Source: Corynebacterium pseudogenitalium
Lineage (GTDB): Bacteria; Actinomycetota; Actinomycetes; Mycobacteriales; Mycobacteriaceae
Length of the DNA stretch: 64,000 nucleotides
Reading direction: 5' to 3'
NCBI RefSeq assembly: GCF_024453815.1
Contig: NZ_CP072934.1
Location: 62,001 to 126,000, forward strand
In this document: positions 1 through 8,600 of the stretch, piece by piece
How positions within the stretch are numbered: the stretch's first letter is position 1
How the letters are laid out: every line of letters begins with the position of its first letter
Made by a program: the position numbers and the translations under genes
The notes under the pieces: model-generated
What the model was told of the DNA's origin: nothing
The model's database searches: none
The model's input: only the letters and a program-made list of their open reading frames with translations

Positions 1-963
1 GCGGCGCGGCGCGTTGCCCTGGACGGTTTCGGAGACCATGGTGGCATCATCGGAGGGGTCGACGGGTTCGGGTTCGGGGGCGGCGAGGTGGCTGCGGGCG
101 GCGTTGGTCACGGCGCCGCGCTTGAGGAGTGCCAGGTCTTCGCCCATTTCGGTGGCGGTTTGGTAGCGGTCCGCCGGGTGCTTGGCCATCGCGGTGAGGA
201 TGACGCTGTCCAGGTTGACGGCCTCGTTGGGGGTCAGTTCGCGGTCGGCGGGGACGCGCTCGCTTGGCGGGATGGGGTCTTCCTGGACGTGTTGGTAGGC
301 GACGGCGAAGGGGGATTCGCCTTCGAATGGTGGTTTGCCGGTGACGGCTTCGTACATGACGCAGCCGAGGGCGTAGATGTCGGAGCGGGCGTCGGCTGCT
401 TTGCCGCGTGCCTGCTCGGGGGAGAGATATTGCGCGGTGCCGATGACGGCAGAGGTTTGCGTCATGGCGGAGGTGGAGTCATCCAGTGCGCGGGCGATGC
501 CGAAGTCCATCACCTTCACCTCGCCGGTGTTGGTGATCATGATGTTGGCGGGTTTGATGTCGCGGTGGATGATGCCGGCGTCGTGGCTGGCTTGCAGCGC
601 GTGCGTGACGGGCAGCAGGAACGCGGCGGCTTTCTGGGGGCTTAAGGGGCCGTCGGCGCGCACGAGGTCGCGGAGGTTTTGCCCGGTGACGCGTTCCATG
701 ACGATGAAGGGGACGTCGACACCTGAGACTTCTTCGGTGCCGGTGTCGTAGACGGCGACGATGTTGGTGTGGTTGAGCCGCGCCGAGTTTTGGGCTTCTT
801 TGCGGAAGCGTTCGCGGAAGTTTTCGTCGCGCGCCATGTCGATTTTGAGCATTTTGACGGCGACGTCGCGGCCAAGCACGGTGTCGGTGGCTGCGTAGAC
901 GTCGCTCATGCCCCCGGTGCCGATGATGGCGCCGAGTTCGTATCGGTTAGCGATCGTTGTCAT
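1..963 (-). CDS. pknB: Serine/threonine protein kinase PknB (5' part, cut by window edge)
   Basis: This is a membrane Ser/Thr kinase of the PknB type, which controls cell growth and division in Actinobacteria. About 321 residues are visible: the glycine-rich loop GTGGMS, the lysine in VAVKML, the catalytic HRDIKPAN near residue 132, DFG and the SPEQARG segment, followed by a juxtamembrane linker. The transmembrane helix and the PASTA repeats expected of PknB would lie beyond the window. The ATG directly follows the TAA of the upstream kinase gene. It is called PknB rather than PknA because it is the last kinase of the operon, closely resembles mycobacterial PknB in its kinase domain, and the gene before it lacks PASTA repeats. 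Confidence 0.92.
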   Translation of the reverse strand, partial: MTTIANRYELGAIIGTGGMSDVYAATDTVLGRDVAVKMLKIDMARDENFRERFRKEAQNSARLNHTNIVAVYDTGTEEVSGVDVPFIVMERVTGQNLRDLVRADGPLSPQKAAAFLLPVTHALQASHDAGIIHRDIKPANIMITNTGEVKVMDFGIARALDDSTSAMTQTSAVIGTAQYLSPEQARGKAADARSDIYALGCVMYEAVTGKPPFEGESPFAVAYQHVQEDPIPPSERVPADRELTPNEAVNLDSVILTAMAKHPADRYQTATEMGEDLALLKRGAVTNAARSHLAAPEPEPVDPSDDATMVSETVQGNAPRR

Positions 964-2487
964 TTACGCATTTCCTCCGAGGATGTTTGGCAGATTGTGC
1001 AAGTCTAGTTCACCATTGCCGATTTCCCCACCAACCGGGCTTTCGCTGGGTACCTGCGTCGTGGGCGCCTCATTATGTATCGACGTCCCCTCCGTCGGCT
1101 GTTGCTCCGGCACCGAAGAGCGGGTGTGGGTTGGCTGCGTCGGCGTTTCGTCCTCGATGGTGAGCGTGGCCGGGGCGCTGCTGTGCCTACTGGGCTTGCT
1201 GTGTTCAGTGGGCGTGTCGGGGGCGTGCGTGGTCGGCTCCTCGACGGGTTCCTCGTAGGTCGGTTCGGTTTCCACGGTGGTGGTTTGGGTGACCACGCTT
1301 TGGCGCGGGGCGGTGCTGCTCGGGGTGCTGCCGCCGAGGGTGCCGTTGTTGAATGCCCAGGCCACGCCGCCGATGACGGCGAGGGTGATCACGCCGAGCG
1401 CGATGCCGACCCAGTAGCCGGCGGTGCTGCGCCGCTTCCCAGGAGCAGCAACGTCAGCGGGCGCCGGGCGCACAGGCATCGCTGCGCGCGCCGGGGCCTG
1501 CGGTGGCACGGACGGGCGGCGCCGCGGCGCGGCGGGCCGGGCCGTGGTCGGCCGGGACATGTCGGCGAGCATCTGGGTGGACGCGGTCGGGGAGGGCTCG
1601 ATGGCGATGACGGCCGTGTCGCCGCCGGGCTGCGTCGGGCGCATCCCCTGGCGGACCTGTTCGACGGCCAGCTGCATCTCGTTGCCGTCCCGGAAGCGCT
1701 GGGTTGGCGTTTTGCGCAGGGCGATCTCGATGAGTTCGCGCGCCGGGGCGCTCACGCTAATCGGCAGCGCGGGTGGTTCGGCGGAGACGTGCGCCAGCGC
1801 CACGGAGACGGAGGAGTCCCCGGTGAACGGGCGTTTCCCGGCGAGCATCTCGTAGCCGACGACGCCGAGCGAGTAGACGTCGGACGCCGCCGTGACCTTC
1901 TTGCCTTGGGCCTGCTCGGGGGAGACGTACTGGGCGGTGCCCACGACCATCCCGGTGCGCGTCAGCGGCACGGCCGCCGCCGCCTTCGCGATGCCGAAGT
2001 CCGTAATCTTGATCTGCCCGTTCTGGGTGATCATGAGGTTGCCGGGCTTGATGTCGCGGTGCACCAGCCCCATGCGGTGGATCACGGCGAGGCCGTGCGC
2101 GGCCTGTTCCAGCACGTCAAGGGCCATGTCTTCCTTGAGCTGGCCTTCGCGCGCGATGAGGTCGGCGAGGGATTCGCCGCGGATGTATTCCATGGCGATG
2201 AAGCACATGGGGAACCCGCCGTCGGTCTTGACCTCGCGGTAGTCGTAGGTGGCGACCACGTTGGGGGAGTTGATCCCCTCCGCCGAGTTGGCCTCGTTGC
2301 GGAAGCGGGTGAGGAACTCCTGGTTGGCGGTAAATTCGGGCCGCAGCACTTTGAGGGCTACTTCGCGCTCGTGGCGGACGTCGTCGGCAAGCCAGACGGT
2401 GGACATGCCGCCGTGCCCGATGATCCATTGCAGCTGGTAGTCGGGACCGATGAGCTTCTGTAGTTCGTCTTTGTTTTCGTAGTTCAT
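964..2487 (-). CDS. pknA: Serine/threonine protein kinase PknA
   Basis: This is a membrane-bound Ser/Thr kinase of 507 residues. The kinase domain fills about residues 15-275 with GHGGMS, VALKVL, HRDIKPGN near residue 141, DFG and SPEQ. A Pro/Ala/Arg-rich linker leads to one transmembrane helix near residues 355-377. The roughly 125-residue extracytoplasmic tail is rich in Thr, Ser, Pro and Glu and has no PASTA repeats. It overlaps pbpA by 4 bp (ATGA) and is followed with no gap by pknB, so translation of the operon is probably coupled. Known PknA substrates include divisome and envelope proteins; that role is inferred from the family. Confidence 0.94.
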   Translation of the reverse strand: MNYENKDELQKLIGPDYQLQWIIGHGGMSTVWLADDVRHEREVALKVLRPEFTANQEFLTRFRNEANSAEGINSPNVVATYDYREVKTDGGFPMCFIAMEYIRGESLADLIAREGQLKEDMALDVLEQAAHGLAVIHRMGLVHRDIKPGNLMITQNGQIKITDFGIAKAAAAVPLTRTGMVVGTAQYVSPEQAQGKKVTAASDVYSLGVVGYEMLAGKRPFTGDSSVSVALAHVSAEPPALPISVSAPARELIEIALRKTPTQRFRDGNEMQLAVEQVRQGMRPTQPGGDTAVIAIEPSPTASTQMLADMSRPTTARPAAPRRRPSVPPQAPARAAMPVRPAPADVAAPGKRRSTAGYWVGIALGVITLAVIGGVAWAFNNGTLGGSTPSSTAPRQSVVTQTTTVETEPTYEEPVEEPTTHAPDTPTEHSKPSRHSSAPATLTIEDETPTQPTHTRSSVPEQQPTEGTSIHNEAPTTQVPSESPVGGEIGNGELDLHNLPNILGGNA

Positions 2488-3941
2488 CGCGCGTTGGTTC
2501 CTTCCTCATCAGCTGGCGCTGCGGGTGCCGCGTAGAGCACCGCGCGCCCGAGTGGTGCGGAGACTTGCCCCCCGGTCGCCCCGGTGCCCAGGCCGCCACC
2601 ATTCTTGACGACGACCCCCACCGCCACATCCTTCACCGGGTCAAAGGCGACGTACCAGGTGTGCGGCGCTGCGCCTTCGGCGTGCTCGGCGGTGCCGGTT
2701 TTGGAGGCGAAGCCGTTGCCGTCGTAGCCCCAGGTGTCGCGCTCGGAGCCGAACATGAGGTCCTTGATGGTGTTTGCTTCCTCGGGTTTGATGGAGTCGG
2801 AAAGCATGCGGGGTTTGGTGGTTTCGATTTCGCGCAGGTCGGGGCTGAGTACGCGGTTGACCACGTACGGCGCCATACGGCGGCCCTCGTTGGCGACGGT
2901 GCCGGCCATCACGGCGGCCTGCAGGGCGGTCATGGTGACGTCGCGTTGCCCGATTGCGGACTGGCCAAGTTCGGCGTCGCCGGGCAGGTCGCCGAGCGAG
3001 CCGGCCGCGTTGGGCATGCCGAGGTCGTACTGCTCGCCGATGCCGAATCCGTGGGCGGCCTCACGCAGCGCGTCAGCGCCGACGGCCATGCCCATCTGCA
3101 CGAACGCCGTGTTGCAGGACAGTGCGAACGCGGTGCGCAGCGGCACCTGGCCGCCGCCGGCGCAGGCCTGGCCCGCGTAGTTGGTCAGGGGCACGGTCGT
3201 GCCCGGCAGGGTGATGGACGGCGCGCCCGTCAGCGGGGAATCCGGCGTGTAGCCGTTGCGCAGCCCGGCGGCGGTGGTGACGATCTTGAAGATCGACCCC
3301 GGCGGCAGCTGGTCCTGCGTCGCGTGGTTGAGCAGCGGCTTGCCGGGGTTGTTGTTCACCTCGGCCCAGGCGCCCTCGGCGGTGTCAGGGTTGGAGATCG
3401 CGTTCGGGTCGTACGAGGGCGTCGACGCCATCGCCAGCACCTGGCCGGTCGACGGGCGTAGCGCCACGATCGCGCCCTCGTAGTTGCGGTTCGAAAGCTG
3501 TTCGTAGGCCAGGGCCTGCAGGTGCGGGTCGATGCTCAACTCAACCGAGTTGCCCACCACGTCCTGCTCCAGGCCGGTGCGCAGGAAGCGGGAGGACTTG
3601 CCGGAGCCCGCCCCGGTCAGTTGCCCGTTGTAGCCGGCCTCGATCTGGGAGGTGCCGTACTGGTCTGACACGTAGCCGAGCACCGGCGCAAAGGACCACG
3701 GCATGTTCGGGTACGTGCGCTGGTAGGAGCCGTCCTCGAGCGGGTGGGACTCCGCCAGCACCTGCCCGCCGGCGCTGATCTGGCCGCGGTTGATCTGGCG
3801 CAGCTCCACCACGGTGCGTGAGTTCAGCGGGCTTTGCGCGTACTTCTCCTCGCGGAAGCCCTGCACCACGGTGAAGTTCACCAGCAGCGCCACAATCAGC
3901 AGCAGAGCAATTCCTGCGCCTAAGCGGATGGACTTGTTCAT
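2484..3941 (-). CDS. pbpA: Penicillin-binding protein PbpA (class B transpeptidase)
   Basis: This is a class B PBP that cross-links peptidoglycan stem peptides outside the membrane. The 485-residue protein has an N-terminal signal-anchor helix (about residues 8-28), a PBP dimerisation region, and a transpeptidase domain with all three motifs: the SxxK serine in PPGSIFK, SCN and KTG (SKTGTAE). It overlaps rodA upstream and pknA downstream by 4 bp each. The pairing with the SEDS protein RodA fits a glycosyltransferase/transpeptidase couple, and location beside the kinases suggests phospho-control. Confidence 0.95.
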   Translation of the reverse strand: MNKSIRLGAGIALLLIVALLVNFTVVQGFREEKYAQSPLNSRTVVELRQINRGQISAGGQVLAESHPLEDGSYQRTYPNMPWSFAPVLGYVSDQYGTSQIEAGYNGQLTGAGSGKSSRFLRTGLEQDVVGNSVELSIDPHLQALAYEQLSNRNYEGAIVALRPSTGQVLAMASTPSYDPNAISNPDTAEGAWAEVNNNPGKPLLNHATQDQLPPGSIFKIVTTAAGLRNGYTPDSPLTGAPSITLPGTTVPLTNYAGQACAGGGQVPLRTAFALSCNTAFVQMGMAVGADALREAAHGFGIGEQYDLGMPNAAGSLGDLPGDAELGQSAIGQRDVTMTALQAAVMAGTVANEGRRMAPYVVNRVLSPDLREIETTKPRMLSDSIKPEEANTIKDLMFGSERDTWGYDGNGFASKTGTAEHAEGAAPHTWYVAFDPVKDVAVGVVVKNGGGLGTGATGGQVSAPLGRAVLYAAPAAPADEEGTNAR

Positions 3942-5290
3942 CGTGCGCTCACCGCCTCCGGTGCCTGGGCACCCATCGCCGAAGCATCAAACTCCGCCGG
4001 TTTGTTCGCCGCGTTCGAGATCCGCAGCAGCAGCGCCAGCAGTACGTAGTTCGCCATGATCGACGAGCCACCAGCGGACATAAACGGCGTGGTCAGGCCG
4101 GTCATCGGGAGCATCGCGGAGATCCCTCCGGCGACCACGAAGATTTGGATAGCGATGGTCGTCGCTAAGCCTGCGGCCAACAACTTGCCGAACGTGTCAC
4201 TGACCTGCAGCGCCGCCGAGTAGCCGCGGGTAATGAAGATGGCGAACAGGCACAGCACGCTGGCCACACCCACGAGCCCGAGCTCCTCACCAATCGCCGC
4301 CAGGATGTAATCCGAGTGCGCCACCGGCACCATTTCCGGGTGGCCGTAGCCCAACCCGGTGCCGGTCAGCCCGCCCCAGGACAGGCCGAACAGCGCCTGC
4401 GACGGCTGGTAGCCCGTGGTGTCAAAGTTGGCCAGCGGGTCCATGAAGTTCGCGACGCGGTCCTGGATCTTCTCACTGACCTGGTACACCGCGTACCCGC
4501 CGATGGCCACCAGCCCAGCACCGATGACCAGCCAGGACGTCCGCCCTGAGGCGAAGTACACCATGCCCAGCACCGTGGCGAACAGCAGGAGGGCCGGGCC
4601 GAAGTCATTCGACACCGCCATGATCGCAATCGCGATCGCCCACACCGCCAAAATCGGCGCCAGGTCGCGCAGGCGCGGGAAGCTCATCCCCAGCAGCGTC
4701 TTGCCCGCCACCGTGAACAGGGCACGCTTCTGCGCCAGCAGCTGGGCAAAGAACACCAGCAGCAGGATCTTCGAGAACTCACCCGGCTGGAACGAGAACG
4801 GCCCCAGCCAGATCCAAATCCGCGCATCCGCGAACCCGGGCGGCTGCGGCCACACCAGCGGCAACGCCAACAGCACCAGGCCCAGCAGGCCCAGCAGGTA
4901 GGAGTAGCGGGCCAGCGCCTTATGGTCGCGCACAATCACGAGTGTGCACACCATCAGCACCACACCCACCAAAGACCACATCACCTGGCGCTCCGCGAGC
5001 GGCGCGTACCCTGGGCGTTCCGCTAGGTCCAGGCGGTAAATCACCACCAGGCCAATCGCGTTGAGCAGCGAGACCAGCGGCAGCAGCAGCTGGTCCGCGT
5101 GCGGCGCCGCCAGCGAAATCGCCACGTGGGCAATCGCGTAGACGCCCACGAACCCGCCGACCAGGTAGAACATCTCCGTCGACATCGTGCGGCCCTGGCT
5201 TAGCTCCAGGCCGAACAGCATCAGCAGCAGCAACCCCGCCGAGCACAGCAGCAGGAGCAGCTCCTTCGCACGCCGAAACACACGAGACAT
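3938..5290 (-). CDS. rodA: SEDS-family peptidoglycan polymerase RodA/FtsW
   Basis: This is a polytopic SEDS protein of 450 residues with about ten to twelve hydrophobic helices. Family hallmarks are visible, including the FQPGEFSK segment, the LGYGHPEMVPVAHSDYILAAIGEELGL region and the C-terminal LPMTGLTTPFMSAGGSS motif. SEDS proteins polymerise glycan strands from lipid II with a cognate class B PBP, here the adjacent pbpA product. I chose the ATG at 5290: it lies just after the ppp stop and has a GGGAGGTGAAG ribosome binding site. A longer frame from 5311 would overlap ppp and lacks this spacing. Confidence 0.93.
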   Translation of the reverse strand: MSRVFRRAKELLLLLCSAGLLLLMLFGLELSQGRTMSTEMFYLVGGFVGVYAIAHVAISLAAPHADQLLLPLVSLLNAIGLVVIYRLDLAERPGYAPLAERQVMWSLVGVVLMVCTLVIVRDHKALARYSYLLGLLGLVLLALPLVWPQPPGFADARIWIWLGPFSFQPGEFSKILLLVFFAQLLAQKRALFTVAGKTLLGMSFPRLRDLAPILAVWAIAIAIMAVSNDFGPALLLFATVLGMVYFASGRTSWLVIGAGLVAIGGYAVYQVSEKIQDRVANFMDPLANFDTTGYQPSQALFGLSWGGLTGTGLGYGHPEMVPVAHSDYILAAIGEELGLVGVASVLCLFAIFITRGYSAALQVSDTFGKLLAAGLATTIAIQIFVVAGGISAMLPMTGLTTPFMSAGGSSIMANYVLLALLLRISNAANKPAEFDASAMGAQAPEAVSAR

Positions 5291-5292
5291 CG

Positions 5293-6681
5293 CTACTTCA
5301 CCTCCCGGCACGCGCCCTGCGGGGCGTCCTTCGCCGCATCATTATCGACGCACACCGGCAACGCCTCACCAGCCAACCGGTTCAGGATTCCCAGCACATC
5401 GTCATACGTGCCGCCCTTGAAGTTCTCCACCGTGTTCAGCTGGCTCTCCGGCAGGTCATTGATACCGAAGATCACGCAGTCCTGCGGCACCGAGTTCGAC
5501 GACACAATCTGCAACTTGTTCTGCTCATTAATGCACGCCCGCTGAATCACCTCGCGGCGCGGCTCCGTAAACAACGACGTCCCGACGGCCCGCTCAATCG
5601 CGAAGTGGCCGTCGTTGCCGTCGGTGCCTAAAAAATAGCGGTCGTTGAGCCTATCGTTCGTCCACAACACCGCCGCCAGCGACAACATCAGCACAATCGC
5701 CAACGCGGACAGCACCCACGGCCAAATGTTCACTTTGCGGCCAAACCGCTGGTCATCCTCCTCGTCCGCCGACGCGTCACCCGCGCCGGGCTGCGACCCA
5801 CCACGGCCGCCCTCACGATTGTGGTTCGGCGGAATCGTCTCCGACTTGCGCATCAACGCCGCCGCACGAGACGCCGAAGAGTCCGGGTGCGTCGACTCGA
5901 ACTCCGGCGCCAACGCGCCCGCCATCGCAGGGGACGTCGGCAAGTCGGGGTGCTCCTCGCCGTCTTTGACCTCCACCACATCAGCGATGACCACCGTGAT
6001 GTTGTCCGGCCCACCCGAACGCAGCGCCAGCTCAATCAGCCGCTGCGCCGCCACCGACGGGGTGCCCTGACCAAGCGCCTCCCCAATCGTCGACGCCGTC
6101 ACCGGATCCGACAAGCCATCCGAGCACAACAACACACGATCCCCCGCGCGAACCTGAACCATCTCCAGGTGCGGCTCCACCGGGTTGCCCGTGTACGCCT
6201 TCAAAATCAACGACTTCTGCGGGTGACTCGACACGTCCTCCGGGTCCAGCTTCCCTTCGTTGACCAGGGACTGCACAAACGTGTCGTCCTCGGTGATCTG
6301 GCGAAGCTGGCCGTCGCGAAGCAAATACCCGCGGGAATCGCCCACGTGAATGAGGCCGAACTCGGCACCGTTGAACATCAACGCCGTCAGCGTCGTGCCC
6401 ATGCCCTCCTGCTCCGGGTGCTGCGCCACCGAACGCTCAATCGTCGCGTTCGCATCATCCGCAGCTGCCCCGAGCAGCGCCAACATGTCGGCGTCCTCCG
6501 GGTCCCGGTCGAGGTGCTCCATGTGGCTGACCATCAACTGCGAGGCAACCTCGCCCGCAGCGTGGCCACCCATCCCGTCCGCAAGCAGCAGCAGGTGTGG
6601 GCCCGCGTAGGCGGAGTCCTCATTGTTTCCACGCACCAGACCCTTGTCCGATGCCGCCACATAATTCAACCGCAGCGTCAT
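5293..6681 (-). CDS. ppp: PP2C-type serine/threonine phosphatase (PstP/Ppp)
   Basis: This is a membrane PP2C phosphatase of 462 residues that reverses PknA/PknB phosphorylation in related bacteria. The metal-binding PP2C motifs are present: DGMGGHAAGE near residue 35, GDSRGYL, CSDGLSDPVT and GPDNITVV. A linker of about 80 residues precedes one transmembrane helix (around VNIWPWVLSALAIVLML), followed by an extracytoplasmic domain with several cysteines (RACINE, QDCVIF, PVCVDN, QGACREVK) that could form disulfides. The start overlaps the fhaB stop by 4 bp. Confidence 0.94.
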   Translation of the reverse strand: MTLRLNYVAASDKGLVRGNNEDSAYAGPHLLLLADGMGGHAAGEVASQLMVSHMEHLDRDPEDADMLALLGAAADDANATIERSVAQHPEQEGMGTTLTALMFNGAEFGLIHVGDSRGYLLRDGQLRQITEDDTFVQSLVNEGKLDPEDVSSHPQKSLILKAYTGNPVEPHLEMVQVRAGDRVLLCSDGLSDPVTASTIGEALGQGTPSVAAQRLIELALRSGGPDNITVVIADVVEVKDGEEHPDLPTSPAMAGALAPEFESTHPDSSASRAAALMRKSETIPPNHNREGGRGGSQPGAGDASADEEDDQRFGRKVNIWPWVLSALAIVLMLSLAAVLWTNDRLNDRYFLGTDGNDGHFAIERAVGTSLFTEPRREVIQRACINEQNKLQIVSSNSVPQDCVIFGINDLPESQLNTVENFKGGTYDDVLGILNRLAGEALPVCVDNDAAKDAPQGACREVK

Positions 6682-7136
6682 GGCATCAACCTCACAATCG
6701 TGCGCCCCATCTTGATATTCGTCCCCACCGACACCCGCTCCGGCTGGTCAATGCGCATGCCCTGTACAAAGGTGCCGTTGCGGGAGTCCAGGTCCTCAAC
6801 AAACCAGTCGCTGCCGCGGCGGAACAGTCGCGCGTGCCGCGAGGACGCAAAATCGTCCCCAAGCTGGAAATCATTATCCGGCGAGCGGCCCAGCGTCACA
6901 TGCTCCACACTCGCAATCTCCATGTGGGAGCCCTGCAGCGGCCCCTCAACGACCGCAATCTGCCGGACCTTCTCACGCGACTGCAGCGGTTTCCCCGCCT
7001 GCTTCACTTGTCGACGCCCAGCTCCACCCACCTCACGCACATTCTTCCGCTGCACCCACAACACCAGCAGAATGAACAGCCAGAGCAGCGCGAGCAGGCC
7101 AAAGCGTGCGCTCAGGATCACCGCGGAATCCAACAA
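6678..7136 (-). CDS. fhaB: FHA-domain membrane protein FhaB/FipA
   Basis: This is a 152-residue protein with an N-terminal transmembrane helix (about residues 8-28), a basic linker and a C-terminal FHA domain that binds phosphothreonine. The FHA signature is complete, with GRSPDNDFQL, SSRHARL and the SRNGTFV turn. In mycobacteria the equivalent FhaB/FipA is a PknA substrate in the divisome. It lies 42 bp downstream of fhaA and overlaps ppp by 4 bp, so it belongs to the same operon. Confidence 0.9.
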   Translation of the reverse strand: MLDSAVILSARFGLLALLWLFILLVLWVQRKNVREVGGAGRRQVKQAGKPLQSREKVRQIAVVEGPLQGSHMEIASVEHVTLGRSPDNDFQLGDDFASSRHARLFRRGSDWFVEDLDSRNGTFVQGMRIDQPERVSVGTNIKMGRTIVRLMP

Positions 7137-7178
7137 AGGAGCTCCTTCAAATCGGGGCTTGTTTAGCCTGTTGTGCCG

Positions 7179-8084
7179 TTAGGCCTGGAAAAATTCTGTC
7201 TGCGGGTGCGACGCCGCATCCGTGTAGCGCGGCGCGCCCTCCTCCGGGTCCGGCGTCGCCGGGGTCGATGCCCTCGGCTCCACGATGCGCACCTCAATGT
7301 GGGAGTGCCCGAGGGTGATCACGTCACCGTCGGCAAGCATCCAGTTCTCCACGGGCTCATCATTGACCGTCGTGCCGTTCGTCGACTGCAAATCGACCAA
7401 CACCGCAACCTGGCCATCCCACGTAATCTCCGCATGCTGCCTCGACACACCCGTGTCCGGCAGGCGGAAATCCGCATCATTCGAACGGCCCAAAATATTC
7501 GAGCCCTCATGCACCAAGTAAGTGCGCGACGACCCGTCCTGCAACAGCAGGCTCACAGTCGCTTCGCCGCCCTCAACCGGCGTCATCGTATTTGGCTCAT
7601 GCATGTGATCCTCCTGATCCCGGTTTGCCGCATGACGGTGCCTACCACCCTTCGACCGCTTCGTAGGCTCCGCCACAATGGCATCAAACCCACTCGCGAC
7701 CTCCGGCTGCGGATCAATATAAGAACTGACCCGCAACTGGCCCGTACGCAGCCCTGACTCCTCCGCGATCCGCACAACCGCCGGCCCATCAAAGAACCAG
7801 CCCTGGTTGCGCACATACCGCGTCAGTTGTTCCGCGAGGTGCACCGGCAGGTCACGCTCCTGCGACAAGTTCTCCAAATCCTTCGAAGAAACACCCACCG
7901 CGAACACATTCGGCACCACAAACTCATCATGGTCAGTCACCACAACAGAGTCCTGCGCCTCCTGCTTCAGCAGCTCCTCGATCTCAGCCGGAACCACCTT
8001 GCCGCCAAACAGCGCCGCCATCGAATTATCCAGGCCACGCTGCAACGTACTGTCCAGCTTTGCCAATCGATCCATGACTCCCAT
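7179..8084 (-). CDS. fhaA: FHA-domain protein FhaA (DUF3662 + FHA)
   Basis: This is a cytosolic regulator of about 301 residues. The N-terminal part (MGVMDRLAKL onward) matches the DUF3662 domain of FhaA. A flexible His/Arg-rich linker follows, then a C-terminal FHA domain with GRSNDADFRL, SRQHAEI and STNGTTVN. In mycobacteria FhaA binds phosphorylated MviN and modulates peptidoglycan precursor export. I placed the start at the ATG at 8084, which sits 9 nt after a strong AGGAGG; ATGs at 8090 and 8075 and a longer frame to 8129 are alternatives. Confidence 0.88.
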   Translation of the reverse strand: MGVMDRLAKLDSTLQRGLDNSMAALFGGKVVPAEIEELLKQEAQDSVVVTDHDEFVVPNVFAVGVSSKDLENLSQERDLPVHLAEQLTRYVRNQGWFFDGPAVVRIAEESGLRTGQLRVSSYIDPQPEVASGFDAIVAEPTKRSKGGRHRHAANRDQEDHMHEPNTMTPVEGGEATVSLLLQDGSSRTYLVHEGSNILGRSNDADFRLPDTGVSRQHAEITWDGQVAVLVDLQSTNGTTVNDEPVENWMLADGDVITLGHSHIEVRIVEPRASTPATPDPEEGAPRYTDAASHPQTEFFQA

Positions 8085-8178
8085 CCGCATGCACCTCCTT
8101 TCTTTAACCCCGTTAGTATAGGTGCGCATTCCGACACAACCTAGCGTGAAACACCTTTACGCCCCATGACATGCGGAT

Positions 8179-8209
8179 TTGGCACTTCTCTATGTAAGGG
8201 TGTTATATT
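8179..8209 (+). promoter_or_regulatory. Probable promoter of the tRNA-Leu gene
   Basis: A TTGGCA hexamer (8179-8184) and a TATATT hexamer (8204-8209) lie 19 bp apart; the -10 box ends 12 bp before the tRNA. The spacing is slightly long, but the -10 match is good and nothing else is nearby to drive the tRNA. Confidence 0.5.
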
Positions 8210-8221
8210 GTTCCAGTGCCC

Positions 8222-8305
8222 GCCCGGGTGGCGGAATTGGCAGACGCGCTGGCTTCAGGTGCCAGTGTTCGCAAGAACGTGGGGGTTCAAGTCCCCCCCC
8301 GGGCA
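8222..8305 (+). tRNA. tRNA-Leu (anticodon CAG)
   Basis: The sequence folds as a class II tRNA. The acceptor stem is GCCCGGG/CCCGGGC, with a D-loop, an anticodon arm CTGGC-TTCAGGT-GCCAG giving anticodon CAG, a long variable arm (GTTCGCAAGAAC) and a T-arm GGGGG-TTCAAGT-CCCCC. The discriminator base is A and the CCA end is not encoded. The long variable arm and the anticodon agree on leucine (CUG codons). Confidence 0.96.
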
Positions 8306-8310
8306 CAAAC

Positions 8311-8345
8311 GGACCGGCTCTCCTTCGGGAGGGCCGGTTCTTTTT
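8311..8345 (+). terminator. Rho-independent terminator after tRNA-Leu
   Basis: A GC-rich stem (GGACCGGCTCTCC with GGAGGGCCGGTTC) closed by a TTCG loop is followed directly by a T run, six nucleotides after the tRNA 3' end. Confidence 0.88.
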
Positions 8346-8370
8346 GTGTTTGGTCTCTAGCAGGGGGAGC

Positions 8371-8463
8371 GAGTGCCAAAAGACGCAACCCGATTTGGTC
8401 CGGCCATTTAAAGTGCCAGTTCAGAAAAGTGCTAGATGTTAAACGATGTCAGATTTGGCACTC
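8371..8463. repeat. Intergenic inverted-repeat element, type 1, copy 1
   Basis: The element is bounded by a perfect 10-bp inverted repeat, GAGTGCCAAA at 8371-8380 and TTTGGCACTC at 8454-8463. It begins AGTGCCAAAAGACGCAA, the same 17 bp that open the second copy at 29889. The interior differs between copies. No open frame of note is inside. Confidence 0.7.
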
Positions 8464-8476
8464 CTGCGAGTTTCCT

Positions 8477-8559
8477 GTGCACCACAATCCCCGTTTTCGA
8501 GCAACCCGAGCGGCGTTTCCCCAGGTCGCGAAAATGCAAACCCGGAATCTGGTGCAAAG
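8477..8559 (-). repeat. Intergenic inverted-repeat element, type 2, copy 1 (divergent)
   Basis: The ends are GTGCACCACAATCCCC on the left and GGAATCTGGTGC on the right. In reverse complement it begins GCACCAGATTCC and carries CGCGACC, as do the three other copies at 21712, 21806 and 29995. It is the most divergent copy and lies 13 bp after the type 1 element. Confidence 0.6.
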
Positions 8560-8600
8560 TTCCTCACAGGCGCCAGCTACACTCGCTATCCTCGAAAACC

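Noticed and set aside
8436..8600. Longer N-terminus for the flavin monooxygenase
   Set aside because: It would translate an intergenic repeat and precede the FAD-binding fold with 55 unrelated residues.
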